DNA from: Orrella marina
Lineage (GTDB): Bacteria > Pseudomonadota > Gammaproteobacteria > Burkholderiales > Burkholderiaceae_B
Direction: 5' to 3'
DNA: 64,000 nt
NCBI RefSeq assembly: GCF_003058465.1
Contig: NZ_CP028901.1
Span: 3,038,001 to 3,102,000, forward strand
The notes beneath the pieces were generated by a model that was given only the letters and a program-made list of their open reading frames with translations, was not told the DNA's origin and did no database searches. Position numbers and translations under genes: made by a program. This document shows, in pieces, positions 1 through 8,456 of this stretch (position 1 is its first letter; each line of letters starts with the position of its first letter).

Positions 1-1432
1 ATTCGCTTCACGTCAAGGACAACATTCAGCACGTCACGAGCATGATCTACGCGGCCGCTGCAATCGGCGTGGCCCTGGCGGGCGATCTCATGACACTGTA
101 CGTGTTCTGGGAAATGATGATGCTGGCATCGGTCTGGCTGATCTGGCGTCGCGCGACTCCAACCGCCTACACATCAGGCTACCGATACATTCTTGTACAC
201 GCGGTCAGCGGGGTGCTCTTGCTGGCTGGAATCGTGATCATGTACGGCGAAACAGGATCAATCGCCTTCGAACAGATGCAGACCCAGAATCTTGCGTTCT
301 ATCTCATTCTGATCGGATTCCTGATTAACGCGGCGGTTCCTCCTTTTGGAGCCTGGCTACCGGACGCTTACCCAGAAGCTACAATAACCGGTGCAATTTT
401 CTTGAGTGCCCTGACCACCAAGACCGCTGTTTATACATTGATCAGGGGGTTCCCAGGCACTGATTTCTTGATTTGGATGGGAGTCATCATGGCTCTCTGG
501 GGGTGGTTTACGCGGTTCTGGCAAACGACATCCGTCGCCTGCTTGCTTATCACATCATCAGCCAGGTCGGATATATGGTTGCAGGCGTAGGGATGGGAAC
601 TGCAATCGCCTTGAATGGAGCAACGGCGCACGCATTTACTCACATTCTCTACAAGTCCGTGTTGTTCATGGGTGCCGGTGCCGTTCTGCATATGACAGGC
701 AAATCAAAACTTACCGAACTGGGTGGCATTTACAAATACATGCCATTGACATTTGTTCTGTATATGGTCGGGGCCTTTTCCATTTCAGCGTTCCCGCTGT
801 TTAGTGGATTCGTCAGTAAAACCATGGTTGTGGAAGCAGCGGCAGTGGATCACCGCGCCTGGGTCTGGCTATTGCTGTCAATGGCCTCTGCCGGTACGTT
901 CCTGCACACTGGTCTCAAACTGCCTTACTTTACATTTCTTGGTAAAGACTCTGGGCTCAAACCAAAGGAAGCTCCTTGGAACATGTTGCTTGCCATGGGT
1001 ATTGCTGCCTTTTTCTGCATCTTTATCGGTGTGTATCCAGCATGGCTCTATAGCTTCATGCCCGCACCGGTAAACTACAACGCCTACTCTGCAGGACACT
1101 TGTTCTGGGAAATCCAGTTGCTTCTCTTCACAGGACTTGGGTTTTTCCTGATGATCAAACAACTGGGTGGGGAGCGCAAGCTGAGTGTCGATACTGACTG
1201 GATTTACCGCAAGGCTGGACCTGGACTGGTTTACAAAGTGGCTGACCATGTTCGCCAGACCTGGCGCAGCCTCATCGGTGCTTCACTGGGAATGATTGGT
1301 GCCATCATCCGGTCTTTGCGCGGAGACTTTGGTCGTGGCGGTGTTCTGGGTGACACCTGGAGCATCGGTGCAACGACTATATGGATTGCACTTTTCCTGG
1401 GGCTGTTTGGTGCGTTTGTAGTTTTCTTCTAG
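1..1432 (+). pseudogene. Mrp/NuoL-type cation:proton antiporter subunit D, 5' partial, frameshifted
   Basis: Membrane subunit of the proton-translocating antiporter family shared by MrpD/MnhD and NuoL/M/N. The gene enters from the left edge (open in frame from base 3). Family marks are visible: a membrane glutamate in VFWEMMM, a membrane lysine in LTTKTAVYTL, a second lysine in THILYKSVLF, and about a dozen hydrophobic helices. The reading frame breaks at a run of five G at 499-503: upstream it reads MGVIMALWG, and the downstream frame continues VVYAVLANDIRRLLAYHIIS. Adding one G restores an uninterrupted family protein, so this is a one-base deletion. Because rpsL in the same window has the same kind of lesion, a sequencing error is as likely as a real null allele. 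The stop at 1430-1432 follows a hydrophobic C-terminus. Partner subunits would lie to the left. MrpD is preferred over NuoL or NuoM because the tail does not look like complex I; moderately sure. Confidence 0.75.
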
Positions 1433-1812
1433 TTAGCTCCTCGTAGCCAGTTGTCCTCTCTTGAACGCTTTCATCACGAGCATTCAAGTGGGGCAATGCC
1501 GGGCATAGCCACCGCTCAAGGCATACCTTACCGATTGATACGTGGCGGCATCCGGCAATTTTTTGTGCTGACACGCTGAATCTGGTCCACCTGGCTTATA
1601 TGGATACCAGCAGCAAGATCAGATCACGCGGTAGTTGTTTGATCGTATCGACCAGACACCAAGCTCTCCCCTCGTCACCACGCCCCATCTCCTTGATCCC
1701 CAAAATGCGGCATCAGGCATTTCCACGCATGGCAGAGCGTGGACATTGCGGCTATTGCATTTCTCGTGGCAACTCTATTCTGGTGGACCTTTTTCCTGAT
1801 CCAGAAATACCC
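1433..1812. other. 380-base gap, no confident gene
   Basis: This stretch lies between the antiporter gene and the probable start of the Rpn gene. The Rpn reading frame stays open leftwards to 1600, but the extra 71 residues show no resemblance to the family N-terminus and are probably untranslated. A T-rich stretch follows a CCGGCA at about 1553-1564, which could end antiporter transcription, but no compact hairpin pairs with it. No other signal was recognised. Confidence 0.4.
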
Positions 1813-2910
1813 ATGACCCAGAACGACCCTAGCTATCGACAGCTCTTTGGCAACCACGCCGTGATGCGTGACTTGCTACGCCTGCCATGGCTGCGCCAGC
1901 TTGGCGTGACGCTTGATCTTGACACCCTTCGCCCAGGCGATTGCACCGATCTCGTCACCACCCGTCTGCGCCAGCGCCGTGTCGATATCCTCTGGCAGGC
2001 ACGTACCCTGGACGACCAGCCTGCGTGCATCCAGATCCATGTCGAACACCAGTCACAACCTCGACAGGACATGGCGCTGCGCATGATGACTTACCGCGGC
2101 CTGCTGTACGAAGACCTGCGCAGCAGGCAAGCCGGGCAAGACACCCAGGCCACCGGCGGTCTGTTACCGGCCATGATTCCGATCGTGCTCTACAGCGGAA
2201 TCCGACGCTGGAAGGCACCGCACCAGATACGGGACCTGATCTTGCCGGTTAACGACTTGCTCGAACCATTCCAGCCCAGGCTAAAATATATTTTACTGGA
2301 CACTCAGACTCTGACCCGACAAGTTCTGGAGAGCACGGCAACCCCCGGGGCAATCACCGATGCCGATCTGCAGGACAATCTGGCATGGTTACAGTTCCGG
2401 CTTGAGCACAACAAAGGGCGCGACGATGTGATCGACTTGATACACCGTCTGGTGAGCCTGACTCAACCGTCACTCGGACAACAGCAATCTAGCGAGCTCC
2501 ACGAATCCGGTTCGCAAGGCAACAGCAGTACGCAAGACGTCTTCGCAAACTGGCTTCATTCTGTCGTGTTGCCCCGCAGTTTGCCAGCCTTGCATCAATG
2601 CAAGACTGGGTCACAAGAGAACCTGAACGCTTCGTCCACAATCAGCATTTCCGAGGTCATCAACATGCTTATGAACACACGTAACTGGGAAGAACAATGG
2701 CGACAGGAAGGGATCGAGAAAGGGATCGAGAAAGGGATCCGACAAGGCCAGGCAGCGCAACTGGCTGACACGATGTCGTATCGCTTTGGGCCTATCCCTG
2801 AGGACATTCTGCTGCGCCTCGAGAACGCAAGCCCCGAAGAACTGTCTCGATGGGCACGAAACCTGCTCGATGCGAAGACGATTGAAGAGATCTTTGCGGG
2901 CGATCATTGA
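1813..2910 (+). CDS. Rpn family recombination-promoting nuclease / putative transposase (YhgA-like)
   Basis: About 365 residues. The N-terminal two thirds match the Rpn (PD-(D/E)XK) nuclease family: the conserved start NDPSYRQLFGNH, the catalytic-type VDILW aspartate, and the VEHQS glutamate, followed by MALRMMTYRGLLYEDL and a PIVLYSG segment. Rpn proteins are DNA endonucleases linked to RecA-independent recombination and found as dispersed, variable genes. The C-terminus carries a glycine/lysine/glutamate tandem repeat (GIEKGIEKGIRQG) and then a short helical tail (LENASPEELSRWARNLL), both common in the family. The ATG at 1813 was chosen because residues before it do not resemble family members; an upstream start at 1600 in the same frame cannot be excluded, and no clear ribosome binding site precedes either. 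No terminal inverted repeats or target duplications were seen, so it is not part of a recognisable insertion sequence. Confidence 0.8.
   Translation: MTQNDPSYRQLFGNHAVMRDLLRLPWLRQLGVTLDLDTLRPGDCTDLVTTRLRQRRVDILWQARTLDDQPACIQIHVEHQSQPRQDMALRMMTYRGLLYEDLRSRQAGQDTQATGGLLPAMIPIVLYSGIRRWKAPHQIRDLILPVNDLLEPFQPRLKYILLDTQTLTRQVLESTATPGAITDADLQDNLAWLQFRLEHNKGRDDVIDLIHRLVSLTQPSLGQQQSSELHESGSQGNSSTQDVFANWLHSVVLPRSLPALHQCKTGSQENLNASSTISISEVINMLMNTRNWEEQWRQEGIEKGIEKGIRQGQAAQLADTMSYRFGPIPEDILLRLENASPEELSRWARNLLDAKTIEEIFAGDH
2710..2739 (+). repeat. 12-base tandem repeat inside the Rpn gene
   Basis: Two exact copies of GGGATCGAGAAA (2710-2721, 2722-2733) and a third partial copy (2734-2739) encode the GIEK-GIEK-GIRQ segment. 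The unit is a multiple of three, so slippage would add or remove four residues without breaking the frame. Variable repeats at this position are typical of Rpn-like proteins. Confidence 0.8.
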
Positions 2911-3003
2911 ACACTTGCCTGAACATAATCCCCACCGGATGATGGCAAGCACGGGAAACTGCAAGAAACTATTGAGGGAGCTCGCTCAACCCCTTGGCCA
3001 GAC

Positions 3004-3075
3004 CAGGCCTCGTCTCGCGGGGCCTGCTTGGCATTTGGCATAAACATCCTTGATGCTTTCCCGGCACCAAGGATG
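3004..3075. terminator. Weak hairpins between convergent Rpn and GMC genes
   Basis: Two hairpins lie in the 171-base convergent gap: CAGGCC (3004-3009) with GGCCTG (3021-3026), and CATCCTTG (3045-3052) with CAAGGATG (3068-3075). Neither is followed by a proper T-tract, so termination here is a guess from position. Confidence 0.35.
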
Positions 3076-3081
3076 TCAAGA

Positions 3082-4701
3082 TCAAGATCTGCTCAGAATG
3101 CTGTCTGCTGCCTTCTGCGCAATTACCAGCGTTGGTGAATTCGTATTCCCGGACGTAATGGTAGGCATGATCGAGGCGTCCGCCACCCGCAATCCTCGCA
3201 CACCGTGCACACGCAGGTCAGAATCTACAACGGCCATCTCGTCTTGCCCCATCTTGCAAGTCCCTACGGGATGAAAGATAGTAGTCCCGATGTCTCCTGC
3301 AGCCTGGACCAGTTCCTCATCTGATTTGAGATGTGCGCCCGGCTTGAGTTCCTGAGGTTGAAACGGCACTAACGAACGCTGGCCCACGATCTTTCGGGTG
3401 AGGCGAATGCTTTCGACAGCAACCTGACGATCCTCTTCGGTAGACAAGTAGTTGCACAAGATCGACGGTGGTTGAGCAGTATCGGGCGAGACAATCTGCA
3501 CTCGCCCCCTGCTGGTTGGGCGCAAGTTGCAAACGGATGCAGTGAATGCCGGAAAGTCGTGCAGATTCTCTCCGAATTTTTCCAGTGACAGCGGCTGAAC
3601 GTGATACTCGACATTTGCGCGAGATTGTGATGGACCAGATCGCGCAAAAACCCCAAGCTGGGATGGAGCCATGCTTAATGGCCCGCTGCGAGTCAATGCG
3701 TACTGAATCCCCATGCAAATCTTGCCAAGCAAGCTGTTGGCTTGTGCATTCAACGTCTTGACATCTTCGACCCGATAAATAGTACGTAACTGGAGATGAT
3801 CCTGAAGATTCTCACCAACACCGGGAAGTTCATGCACCACGGGAATCTGATACTTGCCCAGCAATTCGCTGCGACCAATTCCTGACGTCTGAAGTATCTG
3901 CGCGCTACCAATCGCACCCGCGCAAAGCACCACCTCGCGCCGACTCTGCGCTCGCATTCGCTTCTGGTCCGCAATGAGCTCGATACCACTGACTTTGTTT
4001 CCGCTAAATAGCAACCGGGTCACCCGTGCATGCGTCACGACCTTCAAGTTGCTTCGCTTCATAGCCGGACGCAAGAACGCTTTGGATGTATTCCATCGCC
4101 ATCCCTTGCGCTGGTTGACTTCGAAGTAACCACTGCCCTCGTTGTCACCTCGATTGAAGTCTTCCACTGGCTCGATTCCAGCTTCCTGTGCTGCGGCCTG
4201 GAACGCATCCAGAATCTCCCAGGACAGCCGCTGCTTGTCCACTCGCCATGGCCCTCCTGCTCCATGCCATTCGTCTGTCCCCTTGTGATAGTCCTCCATG
4301 GACTTGAAAACAGGTAGAACGTCATCCCAGCCCCAACCTGGATTGCCCAGATCACGCCATCCATCGTAGTCCTGCCTCTGTCCTCGCATATAGATCATGC
4401 CATTGATCGACGAGCTTCCTCCCAGAACCTTGCCGCGCGGATATCCGAGTGAACGTCCGTTGAGTCCGGAATCCGGCTCGGTCTTGAAGCACCAGTCGGT
4501 CCTTGGATTGCCGATACAATAAAGGTAGCCGACTGGAATGTGGATCCAGTGGTAGTTGTCGGGTCCGCCTGCCTCAAGCAGTAATACTCGATGGTTTGGG
4601 TTTGCGCTCAGGCGATTGGCCAGGAGGCAACCGGCCGTCCCTGCGCCAACCACCACGTAGTCAAATTCCCCCATGCTGTCCGAACTCGTTCTGGTTTCCA
4701 T
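3082..4701 (-). CDS. GMC-family FAD-dependent oxidoreductase (choline/alcohol dehydrogenase-like)
   Basis: 539 residues. Flavoprotein of the glucose-methanol-choline family, which oxidises alcohols to aldehydes. It has the N-terminal FAD-binding motif GAGTAG (about residues 19-24), the GMC signature region around MIYMRGQRQDYDGW, a middle substrate domain, and the C-terminal catalytic HPVGTCKMG (His about 477) plus GNTNSPT. It resembles the choline dehydrogenase/AlkJ branch, but there is no betaine-aldehyde dehydrogenase or choline transporter nearby, so choline should not be assumed as substrate. The start at 4701 is chosen over an in-frame ATG at 4803 because AGAGGAG lies about nine bases ahead of it and the 34 extra residues are not family-like. 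It is transcribed away from ilvE, with a shared promoter gap of about 130 bases. Confidence 0.88.
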   Translation of the reverse strand: METRTSSDSMGEFDYVVVGAGTAGCLLANRLSANPNHRVLLLEAGGPDNYHWIHIPVGYLYCIGNPRTDWCFKTEPDSGLNGRSLGYPRGKVLGGSSSINGMIYMRGQRQDYDGWRDLGNPGWGWDDVLPVFKSMEDYHKGTDEWHGAGGPWRVDKQRLSWEILDAFQAAAQEAGIEPVEDFNRGDNEGSGYFEVNQRKGWRWNTSKAFLRPAMKRSNLKVVTHARVTRLLFSGNKVSGIELIADQKRMRAQSRREVVLCAGAIGSAQILQTSGIGRSELLGKYQIPVVHELPGVGENLQDHLQLRTIYRVEDVKTLNAQANSLLGKICMGIQYALTRSGPLSMAPSQLGVFARSGPSQSRANVEYHVQPLSLEKFGENLHDFPAFTASVCNLRPTSRGRVQIVSPDTAQPPSILCNYLSTEEDRQVAVESIRLTRKIVGQRSLVPFQPQELKPGAHLKSDEELVQAAGDIGTTIFHPVGTCKMGQDEMAVVDSDLRVHGVRGLRVADASIMPTITSGNTNSPTLVIAQKAADSILSRS

Positions 4702-4830
4702 GGCCGAATGCTCCTCTGATGCCCGCAAATTCTGTATAAAAGCGTATTCTGTAGTAATTCTGTCTGAATGTTGAAACAATACAGGATCAAGCTTTTTTGC
4801 CATAACCCCTGACCCATTTTTTACCTGAAC

Positions 4831-5928
4831 ATGAACTCTTCCGCTGCGCTAGCTTTTGAAATCACCGAATCAACCCAACGCCAGAGCGAGCAGGACCGCC
4901 AAAAGATCCTCGACAATCCCGGGTTTGGTCTGCACTTCACTGATCACATGGTCGTCATTGACTGGTCGCTCACCAAGGGATGGCATGGTGCGCGAGTGCA
5001 GCCGTATGGTCCGCTACTGGTCGATCCAGCGTCTTCGGTACTTCACTATGCGCAGGAGATTTTTGAGGGGCTGAAAGCCTACCGCCATCAGGATGGTTCG
5101 ATCTGGTTGTTCCGGCCCCAGGACAACGCTCGTCGCATGCAGCGATCGGCGGCCCGTCTGGCACTGCCTGAACTGCCAGAAGAGGACTTTCTTCAGTCCA
5201 TCAGGGAATTGATCAAGGTTGACCACATGTGGGTGCCGGGTTCAGGCGAGACCAGTCTGTACATCCGCCCGTTCATGATTGCCAATGAACGGTTCCTGGG
5301 TGTTCGTGCAGCGCAACACGCTGCATACTATGTGATCGCTTCACCTGCTGGTGCATACTTTCCCAAGGGCGTCGCACCGGTCAACATCTGGGTTTCCCAG
5401 GCACACACTCGCGCGGGTCGAGGGGGCACTGGTGCAGCCAAATGTGGCGGCAACTACTCTGCTTCGCTATTGCCGCAGCAAGAGGCCTCTCGCAACGGTT
5501 GCTCGCAGGTTCTGTTTCTGGATGCGCAGGAAGGGAAGTACCTGGAGGAGCTCGGCGGGATGAACCTGTTCCTGGTACGCAAAGACGGCTCGCTCCTCAC
5601 GCCATCACTGACGGGAAGCATTCTCGAAGGCGTAACACGCGACAGCATCATCACACTCGCGAAAGATCGTGGTCGTGCGGTCGAAGAACGCAAGATCACA
5701 CTCGAAGAAACGGTCAATGGTCTTGCCACTGGCGAGATTGTTGAAGCGTTTGCGTGTGGTACCGCTGCGGTCATAACGCCAATCGCCATGATTAAAGGAG
5801 ACGGAGTCTCAGCTGGTCGCGAGGACGCACCAGCGGGCGAGCTCACCATGTCTATTCGCAAAGAACTGACGGACATTCAATACGGCCGTCTGCCTGATCC
5901 ACACCAATGGATGGTCAAAGTCCACTAA
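4831..5928 (+). CDS. ilvE: Branched-chain amino acid aminotransferase
   Basis: 365 residues, the size of the type II branched-chain aminotransferases (fold type IV PLP enzymes). It exchanges amino groups between leucine, isoleucine or valine and 2-oxoglutarate, the last step of their synthesis and the first of their breakdown. The PLP lysine is K204 in the AKCGGNYSASL motif; the SLYIRPF and LEELGGMNLF segments are also family-typical. It stands alone, without other ilv or leu genes, divergent from the GMC oxidoreductase and 38 bases ahead of a methyltransferase gene with which it may share a transcript. Confidence 0.93.
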   Translation: MNSSAALAFEITESTQRQSEQDRQKILDNPGFGLHFTDHMVVIDWSLTKGWHGARVQPYGPLLVDPASSVLHYAQEIFEGLKAYRHQDGSIWLFRPQDNARRMQRSAARLALPELPEEDFLQSIRELIKVDHMWVPGSGETSLYIRPFMIANERFLGVRAAQHAAYYVIASPAGAYFPKGVAPVNIWVSQAHTRAGRGGTGAAKCGGNYSASLLPQQEASRNGCSQVLFLDAQEGKYLEELGGMNLFLVRKDGSLLTPSLTGSILEGVTRDSIITLAKDRGRAVEERKITLEETVNGLATGEIVEAFACGTAAVITPIAMIKGDGVSAGREDAPAGELTMSIRKELTDIQYGRLPDPHQWMVKVH

Positions 5929-5966
5929 CATAAGGCTTTTCTAAAATAAATATACGGACCCTTTTG

Positions 5967-6590
5967 ATGACGATGAACCCTGCCGTATCTCGCTGGAACG
6001 ATCGATTCTCTGCAACTGACGACTATGTGTTTGGTACCCAGCCCAATCAGTTCATGGTCAGACACGCTGGAACCTACATTCAGCCAGGCATGAGAGTCCT
6101 GGCGGTTGCGGACGGTGAAGGGCGAAACGGGGTCTGGCTCGCTGAACAGGGCTTTGATGTCTGGTCGGTTGACGCAGCTCCCGCCGCCTCAGAGAAAGCC
6201 AGACGTCTGGCGCAAGAGCGTGGCGTTCAGTTACGAGTTGAAACCGCCGACATGTCCAAATGGGACTGGGCCGCCGAGCCATTTGATGCAGTCATTGGTA
6301 TCTTCTTCCAGTTCGCCAACCCGAAACTACGTGCCGAGCTGTTCGAGGGGATGAAGCGAGCAGTCAAGCCAGGTGGTGTCCTGATGATCGAAGGCTATGG
6401 CCTGAAGCAGCTTGAATACAAGACCGGCGGCCCGGACATTCCAGAGCACTTATACACGCTTGATCTCATGAAATCCTCGTTCGACGACATGGACATCCTG
6501 CTGCTCGAAGAATACGATTCAGATCTGAATGAAGGGGCCGGACACCGTGGCATATCGGCGCTAGTTGATCTGATTGCGAGAAAACGCTGA
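5967..6590 (+). CDS. Class I SAM-dependent methyltransferase
   Basis: About 207 residues, one Rossmann-type methyltransferase domain. Motif I is degenerate but placed as expected (VLAVADGEGRNGVWLAEQGFDVWSVD), with the acidic residue closing strand 2; post-motifs FDAVIGIFFQF and AVKPGGVLMIEGYG follow. The N-terminal WNDRF and YVFGTQPNQF resemble the TehB-like/UbiE-like small methyltransferases often annotated as tellurite-resistance related; the acceptor is unknown. Start choice is open among TTG 5964, ATG 5967 and ATG 5973; no strong ribosome binding site separates them. Probably co-transcribed with ilvE and closed by the hairpin at 6636. Confidence 0.8.
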   Translation: MTMNPAVSRWNDRFSATDDYVFGTQPNQFMVRHAGTYIQPGMRVLAVADGEGRNGVWLAEQGFDVWSVDAAPAASEKARRLAQERGVQLRVETADMSKWDWAAEPFDAVIGIFFQFANPKLRAELFEGMKRAVKPGGVLMIEGYGLKQLEYKTGGPDIPEHLYTLDLMKSSFDDMDILLLEEYDSDLNEGAGHRGISALVDLIARKR

Positions 6591-6635
6591 TTAATCGTAC
6601 CGATTAACTGAATTGTTCGACAGTAGTGATGGATA

Positions 6636-6659
6636 GGGCCGGATGATCCGGCCCGTTTT
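6636..6659 (+). terminator. Intrinsic terminator after the methyltransferase gene
   Basis: GGGCCGGA pairs perfectly with TCCGGCCC around a TGA loop and is followed by GTTTTC. It lies between the convergent methyltransferase and acr3 genes. Confidence 0.75.
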
Positions 6660-6740
6660 CATTGGCGCGCCAGAAGACAGCAGCGCATCACCAGGCCCGC
6701 GCTGGCTCGTCTGGTCGTCCGTCATGCCCTTGCGATCGAG

Positions 6741-7775
6741 TTAGGATGACACTTTGATTTGTTGCTGATACCAGCCTCTGGACTGATTAACCATCTTGAC
6801 CAGCCACAACATCACGGGCACCTCGATCAGCACGCCTACGACAGTTGCGAGCGCGGCTCCGCTGTCAAAACCATACAGAACGATTGCGACTGCAACTGCC
6901 AGTTCAAAAAAGTTCGATGCGCCAATCATCGTAGATGGCCCAGCCACATCATGCCGGACTCGGCACTTCAGATTGAGCCAGTACCCAAGCCCTGCGATCA
7001 AAAGCCCTTGTAGCAAAATCGGCACTGCAAGCATGAGAATGATCAATGGCTGGCGAACAATCGCTTCGCCCTGAAACGCGAACAACAACACCAGCGTTGC
7101 AAGTAAAGCAGCCATGGTAAATGGTCCAAGCCGCGCCAATACCCTCTCAAAACTTTCCTGCCCTTTTCGAAGCAGCATCTTTCTGACGGTCTGCGCGATC
7201 AGTAGCGGTATCACGATGTAAATGACGACCGACAGGAACAAGGTATCCCAGGGCACCGGAATGGAGGACACACCAAGCAAGAGCGCCACGATTGGCGCAA
7301 ACGCAAAGACCATCACCAAGTCGTTCAATGCGACCTGGCTAATGGTGAAGTTGGCATTTCCACGGCAGAGATTACTCCAGACAAATACCATCGCAGTACA
7401 TGGTGCAGCACCAAGGAGGATGAGTCCTGCTATATAGCTATCTATCTGGTCGGCAGGCAACCAGGGCCTGAAAACGTATCCGATGAATAGCCAGCCAAGG
7501 GCTGCCATCGTGAATGGCTTGACTGCCCAGTTCACGAACAGGGTGATGCCGATTCCCGCCTTCTGGCCACCCACTTCGCGAATGGTGCTGAAGTTGATCT
7601 TCATGAGCATCGGGATGATCATGACCCAGATCAGAATACCGACAGGAAGGTTCACGTGCGCGACTTCCATCGAACCCACAGCCTGCGCAACACCAGGAAA
7701 GGACTTGCCCAGTGCAACACCGGCAACAATGCACAGTGCGACCCAGACGCTCAGATATCGTTCAAAAAAACCCAT
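6741..7775 (-). CDS. acr3: ACR3-family arsenite efflux permease
   Basis: 344 residues with about ten membrane segments. It exports arsenite (and possibly antimonite) across the inner membrane using the proton gradient. The Acr3 hallmark cysteine is C126 in GAAPCTAMVFVWS, and the conserved glutamate is in GASNFFELAVAVAI; both are needed in characterised Acr3 proteins. It is unrelated to the E. coli ArsB family despite the shared role. It is the second gene of an operon, 19 bases after arsR. No arsenate reductase (arsC) or arsH follows, so this locus alone would handle arsenite, not arsenate, unless arsC lies elsewhere. Confidence 0.92.
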   Translation of the reverse strand: MGFFERYLSVWVALCIVAGVALGKSFPGVAQAVGSMEVAHVNLPVGILIWVMIIPMLMKINFSTIREVGGQKAGIGITLFVNWAVKPFTMAALGWLFIGYVFRPWLPADQIDSYIAGLILLGAAPCTAMVFVWSNLCRGNANFTISQVALNDLVMVFAFAPIVALLLGVSSIPVPWDTLFLSVVIYIVIPLLIAQTVRKMLLRKGQESFERVLARLGPFTMAALLATLVLLFAFQGEAIVRQPLIILMLAVPILLQGLLIAGLGYWLNLKCRVRHDVAGPSTMIGASNFFELAVAVAIVLYGFDSGAALATVVGVLIEVPVMLWLVKMVNQSRGWYQQQIKVSS

Positions 7776-7794
7776 GCTGACTCACTTTGATCTG

Positions 7795-8166
7795 CTACTT
7801 CGTCGGCTGTGGTTCACCACAACCTTCACAATCGATACTGTTAACTGCTTCGGCTGGTGAGAAATTGACTGGAAGACATGGATTGCCTTCGCAACAATCT
7901 TTTGCCAGGAACAACATCAGTTCACTCATGGACTCAAAGATCACTGAATAGATGACAAACCGACCGTGCTGTCTGGACTGAATCAGCCCCGCATGAACGA
8001 GCTCTTTGAGATGGAAGCTTAGCGACGATGGCGCAATATCGAGGGTATGCGCGAGCTCGCCTGCCGCCCGACCAGATGGACCCGCCTCGATCAGCACACG
8101 GTAAACACGCAATCTTGCCGAATGACCAATTGCTGCAAGCATACTCGCTGCTTTCTCCACATCCAT
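7795..8166 (-). CDS. arsR: ArsR/SmtB-family arsenic-responsive repressor
   Basis: 123 residues from the ATG at 8166; an in-frame GTG at 8208 would add 14. The winged helix-turn-helix spans about residues 5-80 (SARLRVYRVLIEAG, IAPSSLSFHLKELVHAGLI). The C-terminal KDCCEGNPC resembles the paired-plus-third cysteine arrangement of the Acidithiobacillus-type ArsR rather than the helix-3 CxC of E. coli ArsR; two more cysteines lie near the end (DCEGCGE). The protein should bind the inverted repeat over its own promoter and leave it when As(III) binds. It leads the arsR-acr3 operon. Confidence 0.88.
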   Translation of the reverse strand: MDVEKAASMLAAIGHSARLRVYRVLIEAGPSGRAAGELAHTLDIAPSSLSFHLKELVHAGLIQSRQHGRFVIYSVIFESMSELMLFLAKDCCEGNPCLPVNFSPAEAVNSIDCEGCGEPQPTK

Positions 8167-8244
8167 CAGGTCGCTCTCATGGTTAAGTACTCCTACCCCA
8201 TGCACCACTTATCCAGTCTGAACCAAGGTGGCGCTAAGACACGG

Positions 8245-8276
8245 ATTATATTTTGATAATTGGTGAAATATCAAAA
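8245..8276 (-). promoter_or_regulatory. arsR-acr3 promoter with overlapping ArsR operator
   Basis: On the minus strand a -35 TTGATA (8269-8274) and a perfect -10 TATAAT (8245-8250) are 18 bases apart. A perfect inverted repeat, TTTTGATA (8251-8258) and TATCAAAA (8269-8276), covers the spacer and the -35, exactly where a repressor would block RNA polymerase. The TTGAT/ATCAA half-sites agree with known ArsR operators. Binding itself is inferred. Confidence 0.75.
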
Positions 8277-8456
8277 CTTATGTGGGCCGGCGTAAGGTTA
8301 ACCTGTCCTCCGGCTTAAAACTGGCATCCAATTCCTAGACCAGGCGGCCAAATCAGACCGTGTTTGAGTTTTATGAAGCAATACCTTCCAGAAAACAAAT
8401 TGTGTCAGGTGCGCGCTACCCATACACTTGACCCAATCTAATCTGTCGAGGGTACC

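Noticed and set aside
1813..2910. Rpn gene as part of an insertion sequence
   Set aside because: No flanking terminal inverted repeats or direct target duplications were found, and Rpn genes usually occur without them.
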